Shown here one piece after another: positions 47,491-55,968 of a stretch of DNA of 58,274 nucleotides. The number at the start of each line of letters is the position of its first letter. Position 1 is the stretch's first letter. Both the position numbers and the translations under genes were made by a program. The notes beneath the pieces are model-generated. The model saw only the letters and a list, made by a program, of their open reading frames with translations, was not told the DNA's origin and did not search any database. This DNA is from a virus, in the IMG/VR virus record IMGVR_UViG_3300030294_000040, positions 1 to 58,274 of that record; one strand, 5' to 3'.

Positions 47491-49404
47491 TTATGCTGTC
47501 AATGGTCTTTTAATTAATCCTCCACACTTGTAGTCATACCCTTGAGAAGTATTTCCTAATTCTTGTGTTATATTACTGGTATGAGGTCTCCTAATAAGTC
47601 CTCCAGAAGCATAAGAATTAGAAGGGACATTCTTAGGGGGTTCATAATTTTTAGCGTCTGGCCCTCTAACTTCTGCGATCATTTTAGTTAAAACCTTGGC
47701 ACCTTTCTCAGGGTCTCCATTTCCTAATTTCTTTGTAACATCCCCAGGGATAACAAATTCTGTATTAGAGAGCCAAGCTGGAATCTTATCATCTGTAGGA
47801 CTCCCCTCTCCTTCAACAAAGCCTCCCCTATCCTTTACCATTCCTCCTTCAGCATATGTATTAGTTTGCCCCCTAGAAAAATAGTCTGTAGCCCCCTTTA
47901 AACTTGTTAAAGAAGTTCCAAGATCAAAATAATCAGGCTTAGAGGTTGTAGCTGCTGTAGTGCTAGAGGTTGTAGTAGCAGCGGCGGTTCCTGTAGGGTT
48001 GGTCCAATCAAAATTTGGATTGGTTAAATTAGCAGAGATAGCCGATAATTCTGCTGTTTGTTCGGGGGTTGCATTTTTCCAAATATCTGGATTGGTTAAT
48101 TGGTACTGAAGGGCAGAAACAACAGCATCCTTAGCTCCAGTAGTTCCTTTATACTGCCCCTGGCTATTATAGTATGTCCCATACTTAGCAGTGTAGCCAA
48201 AGTTTTCTACTTGTTTAGTACTGTCATAGTCTAGTGTGGCCCCAGTAATACTCGCAATCTTCTGAAGAGATGTATTAAAAACATCCGCCATAGAGTCTGT
48301 TACAGTAGCTTTTCCCCCATTAGATTGAACACTTTTAGTAGTTATAGCATTACCATCTTGAATGCCTGTCCAAGTATTGGAATTATCGGCAGGAGGAGCA
48401 GCCCCTAATAATCCTTCAACAGCCCCAGCAATTCCTCCAATAACAGCCCCAATAGCCGTTCCAACAACAGGAACAACGGAGCCAACAACAGCTCCTGTCG
48501 CTGCTCCTGTCGCTGCACCAGTGGCCATACCAGAAGCTACTGTAGTATTCCCTAAAGCCCCATTAACAAGACCAGCAGTCATAAACCCTGCTCCAGCGGG
48601 AGCTACATAGGATAATCCAGCTCCAACAGCATCCACCATACCTGATACTGTAGAATCTGTTAAAGTTCCCCCAACAGCTTCTGTTGTAGAGCCAATTGCC
48701 CCCGTAGAAGTGGAAGTGCTCCCAGCAGCTATGCCACTAGCATCTCCCACATCAGCAGCAGCACTACTAAGGCCCCCTGCCGTTGTAGAAGAAGCTGTGC
48801 CATCAGCAGCGGCGACACTCATTCCTCCAGTAGCTACAGTCCCTGTAGATCCTGTAACATTAGCCCCAGTCTCTGCTGTTCCAAATAACCCCGTGGCAGA
48901 CCCTATACTATCCGCAGTGCTACTAATAGAACTTGTTATGTCATTCCAAACACCTGTAAGCTGGGCAACTGTTTTCCCTAAACCTAGAGCATCTGAAAGA
49001 GAAACCGAACTATCGGAACTTGAACTTGAAGTGCCTGTAGAAGAGCTGGATGAAGTTGAAGATGAAGTAGTAGCAGCACTAGAAGATGCAGTAGTACTAT
49101 TGCTAGTAGTGTCAGCCGAAGTTGTAGCATTCGTTGAGGTATCCGCACTTGTTTCAGAGGTATCCCCTGCTGTAACAGGGGTAGATACTGAAGTTGTAGT
49201 AGTAGGAGTAGATGTAGAAGTAACATCTATAGGGGTAGTAGTGGAGTTAACTACAGCAGAGGAAGTTTCTTGAGGAAGTACAATCCCATTACCAACCCCA
49301 TTAACATTTTCAGTGGATGATGTTAAAATATTTGGTGTAGAATTTAGTGCGATAGTAGGACTTACTGAACTAGTAATGTCTAAGGGGTTGGTAGAAATTG
49401 CCAT
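47491..49404 (-). CDS. Large virion protein with glycine zipper and GG-tag C-terminus, 637 aa
   Basis: Residues 1-230 are S/T-rich low-complexity linker. Residues 290-345 hold a glycine zipper (GAATGAATGAVVGSVVPVVG then GGIAGAVEGLLGA) able to insert in membranes. The last 100 residues contain YAEGGMVKDRGGFVEGEGSP, DKIPAWLSNTEFVIPGD and repeated GGLIRRP/GGLIKRP, a C-terminal module seen in many phage internal or tape-measure proteins. A DNA-ejection role is likely but inferred. Starts in a TAATG overlap with the overprinted 80-aa gene. Confidence 0.65.
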   Translation of the reverse strand: MAISTNPLDITSSVSPTIALNSTPNILTSSTENVNGVGNGIVLPQETSSAVVNSTTTPIDVTSTSTPTTTTSVSTPVTAGDTSETSADTSTNATTSADTTSNSTTASSSAATTSSSTSSSSSTGTSSSSSDSSVSLSDALGLGKTVAQLTGVWNDITSSISSTADSIGSATGLFGTAETGANVTGSTGTVATGGMSVAAADGTASSTTAGGLSSAAADVGDASGIAAGSTSTSTGAIGSTTEAVGGTLTDSTVSGMVDAVGAGLSYVAPAGAGFMTAGLVNGALGNTTVASGMATGAATGAATGAVVGSVVPVVGTAIGAVIGGIAGAVEGLLGAAPPADNSNTWTGIQDGNAITTKSVQSNGGKATVTDSMADVFNTSLQKIASITGATLDYDSTKQVENFGYTAKYGTYYNSQGQYKGTTGAKDAVVSALQYQLTNPDIWKNATPEQTAELSAISANLTNPNFDWTNPTGTAAATTTSSTTAATTSKPDYFDLGTSLTSLKGATDYFSRGQTNTYAEGGMVKDRGGFVEGEGSPTDDKIPAWLSNTEFVIPGDVTKKLGNGDPEKGAKVLTKMIAEVRGPDAKNYEPPKNVPSNSYASGGLIRRPHTSNITQELGNTSQGYDYKCGGLIKRPLTA

Positions 49405-49646
49405 TATTTGTCTTTCAATTCAGCTTTTAAAAGGTCGTTAAGCTTGTCCATTGTTTGCAGAAAAGCCAGTTTGCCCTGGCACTGGAACAGAACCTGTTCC
49501 GATTGTGCCGCCACCAGAGCCCTGACTATCGCTTGCCGCTCCTTGTCCACCCATAGGAGAAGGGCCTGCTTGACTTCCGGGTGATTGAGAGCCAGATAGA
49601 GTATTCCCGCCTGAAGTTTGTCCCATTCCTGTGTTTCCACTTGCAT
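49404..49646 (-). CDS. Overprinted small helical protein across the portal 3' end, up to 80 aa
   Basis: The frame overlaps the last 209 bases of the portal gene. It encodes a well-formed helical sequence (LNHPEVKQALLLWVDKERQA; GKLAFLQTMDKLNDLLKAEL), while the portal frame here is Q/G/S-rich and disordered. Its stop overlaps the next start (TAATG). GAGGA is too close to the ATG at 49646 but six bases from a GTG at 49640, which may be the true start. Similar small HPxxK-helix proteins follow portal genes in other phages. Confidence 0.65.
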   Translation of the reverse strand: MQVETQEWDKLQAGILYLALNHPEVKQALLLWVDKERQAIVRALVAAQSEQVLFQCQGKLAFLQTMDKLNDLLKAELKDK

Positions 49647-51630
49647 TCCTCATAAGTAAAGCCTGAATATTAGCTTCATCAGGATTATTAATAAACTTCT
49701 CTGGATCAATATCCATAGACTGTGCCATTTCTCGCAACAGTGTGGACCACTTAACCAAAGGAGCAATAGCTGGATTGCTTCCAACTGTTTGCATAAACTG
49801 AGTAAGACGTTGAGACCTAACTTCTTTTTGCATCAAAGAAGCTGTACCATTAGCTTTTATCTCAAGGTCCCCTTTAATTTCCTCATCAGGATTAAACTGC
49901 ATATTCCAATTAAATAATGCCTCTCCCATAGGTCTAAGAAGATAGTCATCAATATTCTTAATAACAGTTTTAATGTTTAACGCAGAAGCTCCCATTAACA
50001 TAGACATACCAGAAGCTGTTCTATTAGTCCCACCAACACCAGTCTGTCCATATGAATAAGATTGGATACCTGTAGACTCATCAGCTAGCTGTCTAGCCTT
50101 ATCAAACATAGCTAAATTATTTTGTGAAGTATCATTAAACTTCGTAGCAAAAATAGCTTGCCCTGGAGCACCGCCTTGTCTTCTAAAGATCTTACCTGGA
50201 TAGATGCTCATGTCCTGACCAGGAACAAGATTAGATTCATCTACCTCAAATACAACATTTCCAGACAATGCTAAATTATCAATAGCCATTCGCATATGAC
50301 CATTCATAACCATTTGGCTGTCTTCCATATTCTCCGCAACACCAATACCAAATACTTGATAGGGGTTTATCTCATATGGAAAAATAAAAAAAGGTAGTCT
50401 AATCGGCTTTAAGGGATTTAGGGTGCAACGCAGAATTTCATTACCACTAATCCAAATATTCATTTGAACTTCATCAACATCCTTAAAGGTGTCTTCAGGA
50501 AGATCAAATTCACTATTCTCAATAAGCGATTTATCAATAACTCCCCAATATTCCAACACTTCCCAACGTTGAATAATATTAGGAGCTGCCTTATCTTCTA
50601 ATTCAGTTTCCCAATACTGTCTAACATAATTAGGTCCAAGATCAATAAGCCTATCAATAGCACTTCCTCTAAAGAAAGGTCTATCCTTTAAGGCTCGCAA
50701 CTGGGTTCTACTTAACTTATATCTTTCAATAACATACTCACATTCTTTAGGAGTGCGAGCATCTGGATCGGGGTAGACGTTCCAAACACTCAAAGGTTCA
50801 AGCATTGGAATATCTTTAATAATAGGATCGTATTTCCTATCTCCACTATCCTCATCAACTGTCCATCTATTATAAGTTTTAGTCGCTGTGAAAGGACCTT
50901 TAATAACACCAGTACCAAGAAGAGCACACTCAAAGACAGCATGCCTAAGAACGGTAGAGGCATCACTATCTCCAAGTTGAGATTGAATAGTTCTATCCAT
51001 CTTATTGGCTGCGTATTCAGCAGGTTCTACAGTGATCTGTTGAGGAGTTTTAGCATATCCAAGTTTAACACTAAGGCCCTTCAACTTAGTTTTTAAAGGT
51101 CCTAAAAGGGAAGCTAAAGTAGCTCCCGGAGGAAGATCTTTTCCATCTCCAGGATAACCATAAATGTCTTGTATAGTTCCCTTATCACTATCATCTATCT
51201 TGGTATCATCTCCCCCATTAGATGCTGAAGGGTCTACAGCCATAGCCTCTGCAATACCAAGAGGGCGTTCAGAGGGTTCAACAGAAATTGGAATTTTATT
51301 AGGAACAGAAAATAATACTTCAAGAAGCTGCCCATATGCAGCTAATACTTTTGTCTTAGTAACTTTTATAAACACACGAGACTTTTCATTGTCTCTAAAC
51401 TGTGTACTAGATCCATAAAGGCCCCTAAAATTTCTATAACAAGTTAGCCAACGTGTCTCATGCCGAAGTCTAGCATCCTTTGCCCTAGTAAATTGATCAT
51501 GAATAAAACCTGCAAGAGGGGCCATCTCTGCATTGGTATCCATAACCGCCTCAGGGGTCTTATCTTCTTTTAGATAAGTTACCCCATCTTCTTCAGAAGC
51601 ATTAACCCCACCTTGCAAATCAAAATTCAT
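49438..51630 (-). CDS. Portal protein
   Basis: The 730-aa protein has the podovirus portal pattern: YRNFRGLYGSSTQFRDNEKS, VLRHAVFECALLGTGVIKGP, LEPLSVWNVYPDPDARTPKE, and RTASGMSMLMGASALNIKTV. The clip and stem regions lie between residues 300 and 560. The last 75 residues are low-complexity G/S/Q. Twelve copies would form the DNA gate that binds terminase. Codons past about residue 660 share DNA with the overprinted gene. Confidence 0.9.
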   Translation of the reverse strand: MNFDLQGGVNASEEDGVTYLKEDKTPEAVMDTNAEMAPLAGFIHDQFTRAKDARLRHETRWLTCYRNFRGLYGSSTQFRDNEKSRVFIKVTKTKVLAAYGQLLEVLFSVPNKIPISVEPSERPLGIAEAMAVDPSASNGGDDTKIDDSDKGTIQDIYGYPGDGKDLPPGATLASLLGPLKTKLKGLSVKLGYAKTPQQITVEPAEYAANKMDRTIQSQLGDSDASTVLRHAVFECALLGTGVIKGPFTATKTYNRWTVDEDSGDRKYDPIIKDIPMLEPLSVWNVYPDPDARTPKECEYVIERYKLSRTQLRALKDRPFFRGSAIDRLIDLGPNYVRQYWETELEDKAAPNIIQRWEVLEYWGVIDKSLIENSEFDLPEDTFKDVDEVQMNIWISGNEILRCTLNPLKPIRLPFFIFPYEINPYQVFGIGVAENMEDSQMVMNGHMRMAIDNLALSGNVVFEVDESNLVPGQDMSIYPGKIFRRQGGAPGQAIFATKFNDTSQNNLAMFDKARQLADESTGIQSYSYGQTGVGGTNRTASGMSMLMGASALNIKTVIKNIDDYLLRPMGEALFNWNMQFNPDEEIKGDLEIKANGTASLMQKEVRSQRLTQFMQTVGSNPAIAPLVKWSTLLREMAQSMDIDPEKFINNPDEANIQALLMRNASGNTGMGQTSGGNTLSGSQSPGSQAGPSPMGGQGAASDSQGSGGGTIGTGSVPVPGQTGFSANNGQA

Positions 51631-51632
51631 TA

Positions 51633-51932
51633 TTAACCGGCACTTCCATTATCACTAGGCAAACCACCCTTATTACCAGCGGGCTTACCATTCTTAACAA
51701 AAAGACTATCCGGCTTAGAGCTTCCAGTGCCAGACTTGCCAGCATCAACAGTAAGGCTCTGGTTGCCATTGGCATCAGGAATAAGATTCTTATTCAAACT
51801 GCCTGCACCATTCCCAGACTTAGCACTATCACCAGGATTAAAGCTTCCCCAAGAAGTCTTAGAGCGAGAAAGGTCTCCAAGGTTCTTGCAGGTGTTATTA
51901 AATCCATCAGATTGGTTAATATTAAAATCCAT
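51633..51932 (-). CDS. Small low-complexity protein of unknown function, 99 aa
   Basis: Located between terminase and portal. Rich in G, S, N and K (LGDLSRSKTSWGSFNPGDSA; GKPAGNKGGLPSDNGSAG) with no predicted fold. GGAGAT precedes the start. It may be a disordered head or packaging accessory. No family recognised. Confidence 0.55.
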   Translation of the reverse strand: MDFNINQSDGFNNTCKNLGDLSRSKTSWGSFNPGDSAKSGNGAGSLNKNLIPDANGNQSLTVDAGKSGTGSSKPDSLFVKNGKPAGNKGGLPSDNGSAG

Positions 51933-51941
51933 AATATCTCC

Positions 51942-54647
51942 TTAATATCCAAATTCACTATCAGAAATAAACCCTGCACTGGACTGTGAGGGATTTCTAT
52001 TATTATATAAGAGCAACATAGAAGGATTATATGGCCTGCTCATACAACCATATCTCAAAGCATCATAAGCATGATCCTCTGCTGTAGTATCCACATCCTC
52101 CATATTATTCTTATCTAATGGAAGAGAGGGAAGTGTCCTAATTAAATTCTTACAAGTAGAAAATATCCTAAGTCTTGGAAAACCTTCCTCATTTAAAGCT
52201 AATCGCCTATGAACTTCAAGTTTACCATGAACACGACTACCAGAAGTCCTGTCAGAAGGTTTCCAACGGCAGCCCATCTTAGTCATAATCTCCGCTATAC
52301 TAGGTCCGGGGTCTCCTCTATTCTGCCACGCTGAAGCATCTAAGACACCATACCTAATGTCTTCTCCTTCTTCTCTATCCAAGACCGTATTAGCAAACTC
52401 ATCAGCAGTTTTCTTAGTTGTATACAGCTCACGATAGACGTAAAGATTATTATCATAATCTCCAGCAAACCATAAACAACAAGCTGGAGCACTATACCCC
52501 CAGTCAGCCGCTCTAAATCTAGTCCAATTATGAGGAATATCAAAAGGTTCTATGACATGTATTCGTCTATCAAACTCAGAGAAAGCTGCACTCTCAACAA
52601 CATCCCAATCTCCATCAAGCCATTGCTTACGTTGGTGCTCAGGAAGGGTTGCCAACATTGTTAGGTAATTATCATCTTTTAAGAGATAAGGATTATCATA
52701 AACTGTGGAAGGAACAAACCTTCTAGTTACTTCAGACTCAATAATACCTGTTGGTGTATGAATTGAAACCTTCTGGGAGAATCTTGTATTAGGCTCTGCT
52801 GGAGAAATAAATAAATCTTTCACCCAACCACTATTACCACTAATCCAAACACACCCATCTTGTCTAATAAAAAATGTTTCTGTGTCTTCAATAGTTAGGC
52901 AATACACTTGGCCAATAAAATTTTGTTTACTAACATTTGTTTTTCTTTTTGTATTGGTGCCAACATCGTATCTATGGTTTCCAGTTAGAAGTTCTGTACC
53001 ACCACTTTTATTTTTTGTAAAAGTAACTTCATAAGAAGGATGACAAAAGCCTAGTTTTCTCCCTTTTATAACTGCGCCTTGTCTTTGTCTTTCCCTATAA
53101 CACACCTTATACCCAAGTTTTATACAAACTTCTATTACGTCATCTCGAAGTTTCTTAGAAGATGTATAATAAGTTCCTGAAATTTCTTCCTTATTCTTAA
53201 GCCAAGTCCCATCCCCCAACATAAGGGCATTAAGTAAAAGTTGTAATTGTTTTTGAGAAGAGTTCTTTAGGTTTTCTGGTATATATTTATTTAAAGATTT
53301 TCCAAACTGCTCAAAGTAGTTTCCCCAACTTTTAGAATAAATTGAAAACCCCCCTTCTGTTGTATAATAAGTAAATCCAACTTTAATTAAAAAGTTTTGT
53401 ATTGCCTCTCTTGACTCTTCCTTTACCTGAGAGATACCAAACCCACCGTCTCTGGTCATATGATGACCTTCTGATAAAAAGAATCCCATTAATACAGCAT
53501 AATCATCCCCCGAAATTGTATAGGGCTGTGATTTTCTACTTTTTCTATAAAGGGTAGTATCAACAGAAAATAAATCTATATCTTTTGCCAACCAATTGGC
53601 AGACCTTAATATTGTAGCTTGCCCACTTAATTCCTTATAAGGCCTTAATTCAAAATTAAGAAACCCTTCTTTCTTACTTCTAATAAGTTCTGGAAACCTA
53701 TGATCTTCTGTGGAAGTAAACCTAAACCTGCTAGTATTACTTTTTACAATATTCCCCGTATATTCTCCTGAATGGGTTTTTAATACCCTCTTCTGGACAA
53801 TATTTTTATTTTTATCAACAGACCAAACAAGTTCCCCTTCTTTAACATCCTTTATATCTTTCCACCCTTCCTCAACAGTCCAAACTTCCCCATAAGGAAC
53901 ACATCCAATATTCCCCGGGTTCCCTGTCGATCTCATATAGATTGGAATTGTTGGATCTGTAGACCTAAGAGAGCCCCTAAGATCATTCCAAATATCCGGA
54001 GTGGGAAACTGTGGTAGTTCATCTACACCAATCCAAGAATAAGCCTGCCCCTGATATCTTAAAGCGTCTGCTCTAGTCTCCGCATAACCAAATTCAATGC
54101 GAGCCCCACTAGGAAAGTTCCAAACCTTATCTTGTTCTTTCCACTTAGCCCCAGGATAAGCTCTAGGATAGAGCATTTGAGATTTAAAAATCAAATCTCT
54201 CAACTCTGGCATGGTCTTACGAATGATAACAGCCCTAGCTTCCCTCTTATCACAATAACGAAGGGGATCAATCAACAGAGCATAAGATTTACCACCGCCT
54301 CTAGCCCCCCCATAGAAAACTTCTCTTTCAGAGGCTGCTAAGAAATCACTTTGTGGACCAGCATTTGCTTGGAAAACAATATTATCTTTAACTTCTTCAA
54401 GTCTAGATATGATAGTAGGAGGCAAATCTTCTTTTACCCCTAAATCAACCATTCCGCTGCCATCTTTAGCTATAATATTGGCAGCATCAGTGGCTTTCTT
54501 CTTTAATTTAGCCTTCTCAAGTCGATTTTCTAGAGATTTTATACTATCTTCAGCAGACTTAGCAGCCCTTGTAGCAGAAATCTTAGCTTTTGCTGCTCCA
54601 ATCTTACCCTTTTTAATCTTCGGTAGGGGGATTTGTACGTCTGCCAT
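51942..54647 (-). CDS. terL: Terminase large subunit with intein
   Basis: The 901-aa precursor holds a 357-aa intein, leaving a 544-aa terminase. Walker A is GGARGGGKS (residues 113-121) and Walker B ends V208-D209-E210. After the intein, the extein continues GWVKDLFISPAEPNTRF, with nuclease-type acidic segments RFRAADWGY and RYGVLDASAW further on. The junction lies in the STGNPGNIG coupling motif. Residues 1-60 are a lysine- and alanine-rich extension. It is the packaging motor, acting with TerS (54893-55258) and the portal. Confidence 0.92.
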   Translation of the reverse strand: MADVQIPLPKIKKGKIGAAKAKISATRAAKSAEDSIKSLENRLEKAKLKKKATDAANIIAKDGSGMVDLGVKEDLPPTIISRLEEVKDNIVFQANAGPQSDFLAASEREVFYGGARGGGKSYALLIDPLRYCDKREARAVIIRKTMPELRDLIFKSQMLYPRAYPGAKWKEQDKVWNFPSGARIEFGYAETRADALRYQGQAYSWIGVDELPQFPTPDIWNDLRGSLRSTDPTIPIYMRSTGNPGNIGCVPYGEVWTVEEGWKDIKDVKEGELVWSVDKNKNIVQKRVLKTHSGEYTGNIVKSNTSRFRFTSTEDHRFPELIRSKKEGFLNFELRPYKELSGQATILRSANWLAKDIDLFSVDTTLYRKSRKSQPYTISGDDYAVLMGFFLSEGHHMTRDGGFGISQVKEESREAIQNFLIKVGFTYYTTEGGFSIYSKSWGNYFEQFGKSLNKYIPENLKNSSQKQLQLLLNALMLGDGTWLKNKEEISGTYYTSSKKLRDDVIEVCIKLGYKVCYRERQRQGAVIKGRKLGFCHPSYEVTFTKNKSGGTELLTGNHRYDVGTNTKRKTNVSKQNFIGQVYCLTIEDTETFFIRQDGCVWISGNSGWVKDLFISPAEPNTRFSQKVSIHTPTGIIESEVTRRFVPSTVYDNPYLLKDDNYLTMLATLPEHQRKQWLDGDWDVVESAAFSEFDRRIHVIEPFDIPHNWTRFRAADWGYSAPACCLWFAGDYDNNLYVYRELYTTKKTADEFANTVLDREEGEDIRYGVLDASAWQNRGDPGPSIAEIMTKMGCRWKPSDRTSGSRVHGKLEVHRRLALNEEGFPRLRIFSTCKNLIRTLPSLPLDKNNMEDVDTTAEDHAYDALRYGCMSRPYNPSMLLLYNNRNPSQSSAGFISDSEFGY
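52833..53903 (-). mobile_element. Intein with LAGLIDADG homing endonuclease (in terL)
   Basis: The intein begins with Cys (TGT at 53903-53901) after GNPGNIG and ends ISGN before a serine. Splicing motifs: CVPYGEVWTVEEGW, the TxxH block TSTEDHRF, and the C-terminal VYCLTIEDTETFFIRQDG. Two LAGLIDADG-type helices, LMGFFLSEG and LNALMLGDG, mark an active-looking endonuclease. The penultimate residue is Gly instead of the usual His, which is tolerated in some inteins. Length is 357 codons. Confidence 0.92.
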
Positions 54648-54891
54648 ACTTTTCTTTCTTCCATTGTCTAAACTTAAGGTGTAAATTCTTTACTGCCAAG
54701 TATCTGCCAGTAGTAGCCACAAGCCAACGCTGAACTTCTCTAACAGAACTAGTTCTTAAATATTTCATAGCCTGTTCAAGGGCATCTAATTCACTGGGGA
54801 TTGGGATGAGAAGCTTATTATCCTCCTCACTCACCTTATACCCATAAGGAATTACACGAGAATGTTTTATCTTTGTCTCATATTCTGACAT
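54613..54891 (-). CDS. Small helical protein next to terminase, 92 aa
   Basis: The start at 54891 follows the TerS stop closely. LDALEQAMKYLRTSSVREVQ, then RWLVATTGRYL, suggests a helix-turn-helix. Proteins like this lie between terS and terL in related phages and may assist DNA recognition. It overlaps terL by 35 bases. Function inferred from position. Confidence 0.6.
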   Translation of the reverse strand: MSEYETKIKHSRVIPYGYKVSEEDNKLLIPIPSELDALEQAMKYLRTSSVREVQRWLVATTGRYLAVKNLHLKFRQWKKEKYGRRTNPPTED

Positions 54892-54892
54892 T

Positions 54893-55258
54893 TTATTTGT
54901 CCTTAGGGGGCAGAATAAAGATGCCACCTTCTGCTTTAACACTCACTTCAGACTTATCAATCTTCTGGACACCCGCCCTATCCAAAACCTCTTTAAGAGC
55001 CTCCAGTTTTATCTTTCCACCCATCTGATTAGGCTTACTGACAACATCTAGCAAACCCTCAATACCTAATGCTGCGTTAGCCACAAGAAGGTCTCTAGCC
55101 CTATCTAAAATCTCTTCTCTAAGAGACCTAACAATATCATTAACTTTAGCTGTAGGAGAATACCCAGCAAGATTGGCAGCTTTACGATAGTCCCCCTTAG
55201 CATCACCAAATAACTTATCTAAAAAGCTTTCTTGTAAAGCTGTCAATTCTTTAGTCAT
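54893..55258 (-). CDS. terS: Terminase small subunit
   Basis: The 121-aa protein starts with the TerS pattern LTALQESFLDKLFGDAKGDY, then KAANLAGYSPTAK and REEILDRARDLLVANAALGI. The helix-turn-helix is N-terminal, with a helical oligomerisation core and basic/acidic tail. It recognises phage DNA and loads the large subunit. Its start overlaps the upstream stop by one base. Confidence 0.78.
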   Translation of the reverse strand: MTKELTALQESFLDKLFGDAKGDYRKAANLAGYSPTAKVNDIVRSLREEILDRARDLLVANAALGIEGLLDVVSKPNQMGGKIKLEALKEVLDRAGVQKIDKSEVSVKAEGGIFILPPKDK

Positions 55259-55437
55259 TACTTCTTAAATCCTCTAAGGGTTTTAGCAAGGGCAGCTTCT
55301 TTACGTTCCACAGGATCTTTAGACTTAGCTGCCTTATTCAATTTACTAACAGGAATTTTCTTCCCCTCTGGAATACCCAACTTTTCATGAAGGGCTCCCT
55401 TATTCTTGGTAGCCCCTGCAATCCAATTCTTTGCCAT
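55258..55437 (-). CDS. Small basic phage protein, 59 aa
   Basis: It begins MAKNWIAGATKNKGALHEKL, then GIPEGKKIPVSKLNKA, a sequence common in small phage proteins near terminase genes. Very lysine-rich. Its stop overlaps the TerS start. Probably a virion or packaging accessory, possibly nucleic-acid-binding. Function unknown. Confidence 0.7.
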   Translation of the reverse strand: MAKNWIAGATKNKGALHEKLGIPEGKKIPVSKLNKAAKSKDPVERKEAALAKTLRGFKK

Positions 55438-55439
55438 AA

Positions 55440-55610
55440 TTAAACTGCCGGAGTTTCAGCCACAGGAGTAGTCTCCACAACAGAGGTAGCCTCTACAACG
55501 GGAGTAGGAGCAGTCTCAGAGACAACTACTTCCACAGGAGTTTCCACAACTGCATCAGGAATGGTGTATATCAAATTCCCACATACAGAACATAAAATAG
55601 GTGTAGCCAT
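55440..55610 (-). CDS. Small protein with CxxC start and V/T/E/P-rich tail, 56 aa
   Basis: It begins MATPILCSVCGNLIY (one CxxC knuckle), followed by a low-complexity valine, threonine, glutamate and proline tail. Linked by a TAATG overlap to the gene before it. The single CxxC suggests half of a zinc site, so it might dimerise. Function unknown. Confidence 0.55.
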   Translation of the reverse strand: MATPILCSVCGNLIYTIPDAVVETPVEVVVSETAPTPVVEATSVVETTPVAETPAV

Positions 55611-55777
55611 TACTTCTTACCTTTCTTCACAACCTTGCCGCCCCGTTTATATCCAGCAGCCTTGCTAACTACAGCGTCAATAGCTTTGTCTTTCTTAGAG
55701 TCTTCCTTAAAGCCAGAAATCTTATCAAGCTTCTTGTCCAACTTACTGTCTTCATAATCCTTCTTCTTAGCAGCCAT
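55610..55777 (-). CDS. Small lysine-rich protein with GG-tag tail, 55 aa
   Basis: A charged N-terminal half (KKKDYEDSKLDKKLDKISGF) and a tail GYKRGGKVVKKGKK. The tail echoes FKKGGMVKK in the next upstream gene. TAATG overlaps on both sides. Function unknown. Confidence 0.6.
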   Translation of the reverse strand: MAAKKKDYEDSKLDKKLDKISGFKEDSKKDKAIDAVVSKAAGYKRGGKVVKKGKK

Positions 55778-55968
55778 TATTTCTTTCCCTTCTTAGCAGC
55801 CTTCTTAACCATACCACCCTTCTTAAATCCTGCTGTGGGGGAAGCCCCTACAGTGCCAGGAGACATCATTGTAGCCTTAGCAGCACGAGGAATACGCGGG
55901 GCATGAGTGCCCTTATTACCCCTCATAGAAACCTTTCCCATATTCTGTACCGGAAATGCGTTAACCAT
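55777..55968 (-). CDS. Small basic protein with GG-tag tail, 63 aa
   Basis: The start at 55968 overlaps the previous stop by eight bases. Proline- and methionine-rich middle (ATMMSPGTVGASPTAGF), then KKGGMVKKAAKKGKK. It shares its C-terminal motif with its neighbour and with the 637-aa virion protein. Function unknown. Confidence 0.6.
   Translation of the reverse strand: MVNAFPVQNMGKVSMRGNKGTHAPRIPRAAKATMMSPGTVGASPTAGFKKGGMVKKAAKKGKK

Noticed and set aside
48362-49273. Long + strand open frames opposite the 637-aa virion protein
   Set aside because: They mirror S/T/A-rich low-complexity codons on the other strand, run against the operon and lack ribosome sites.
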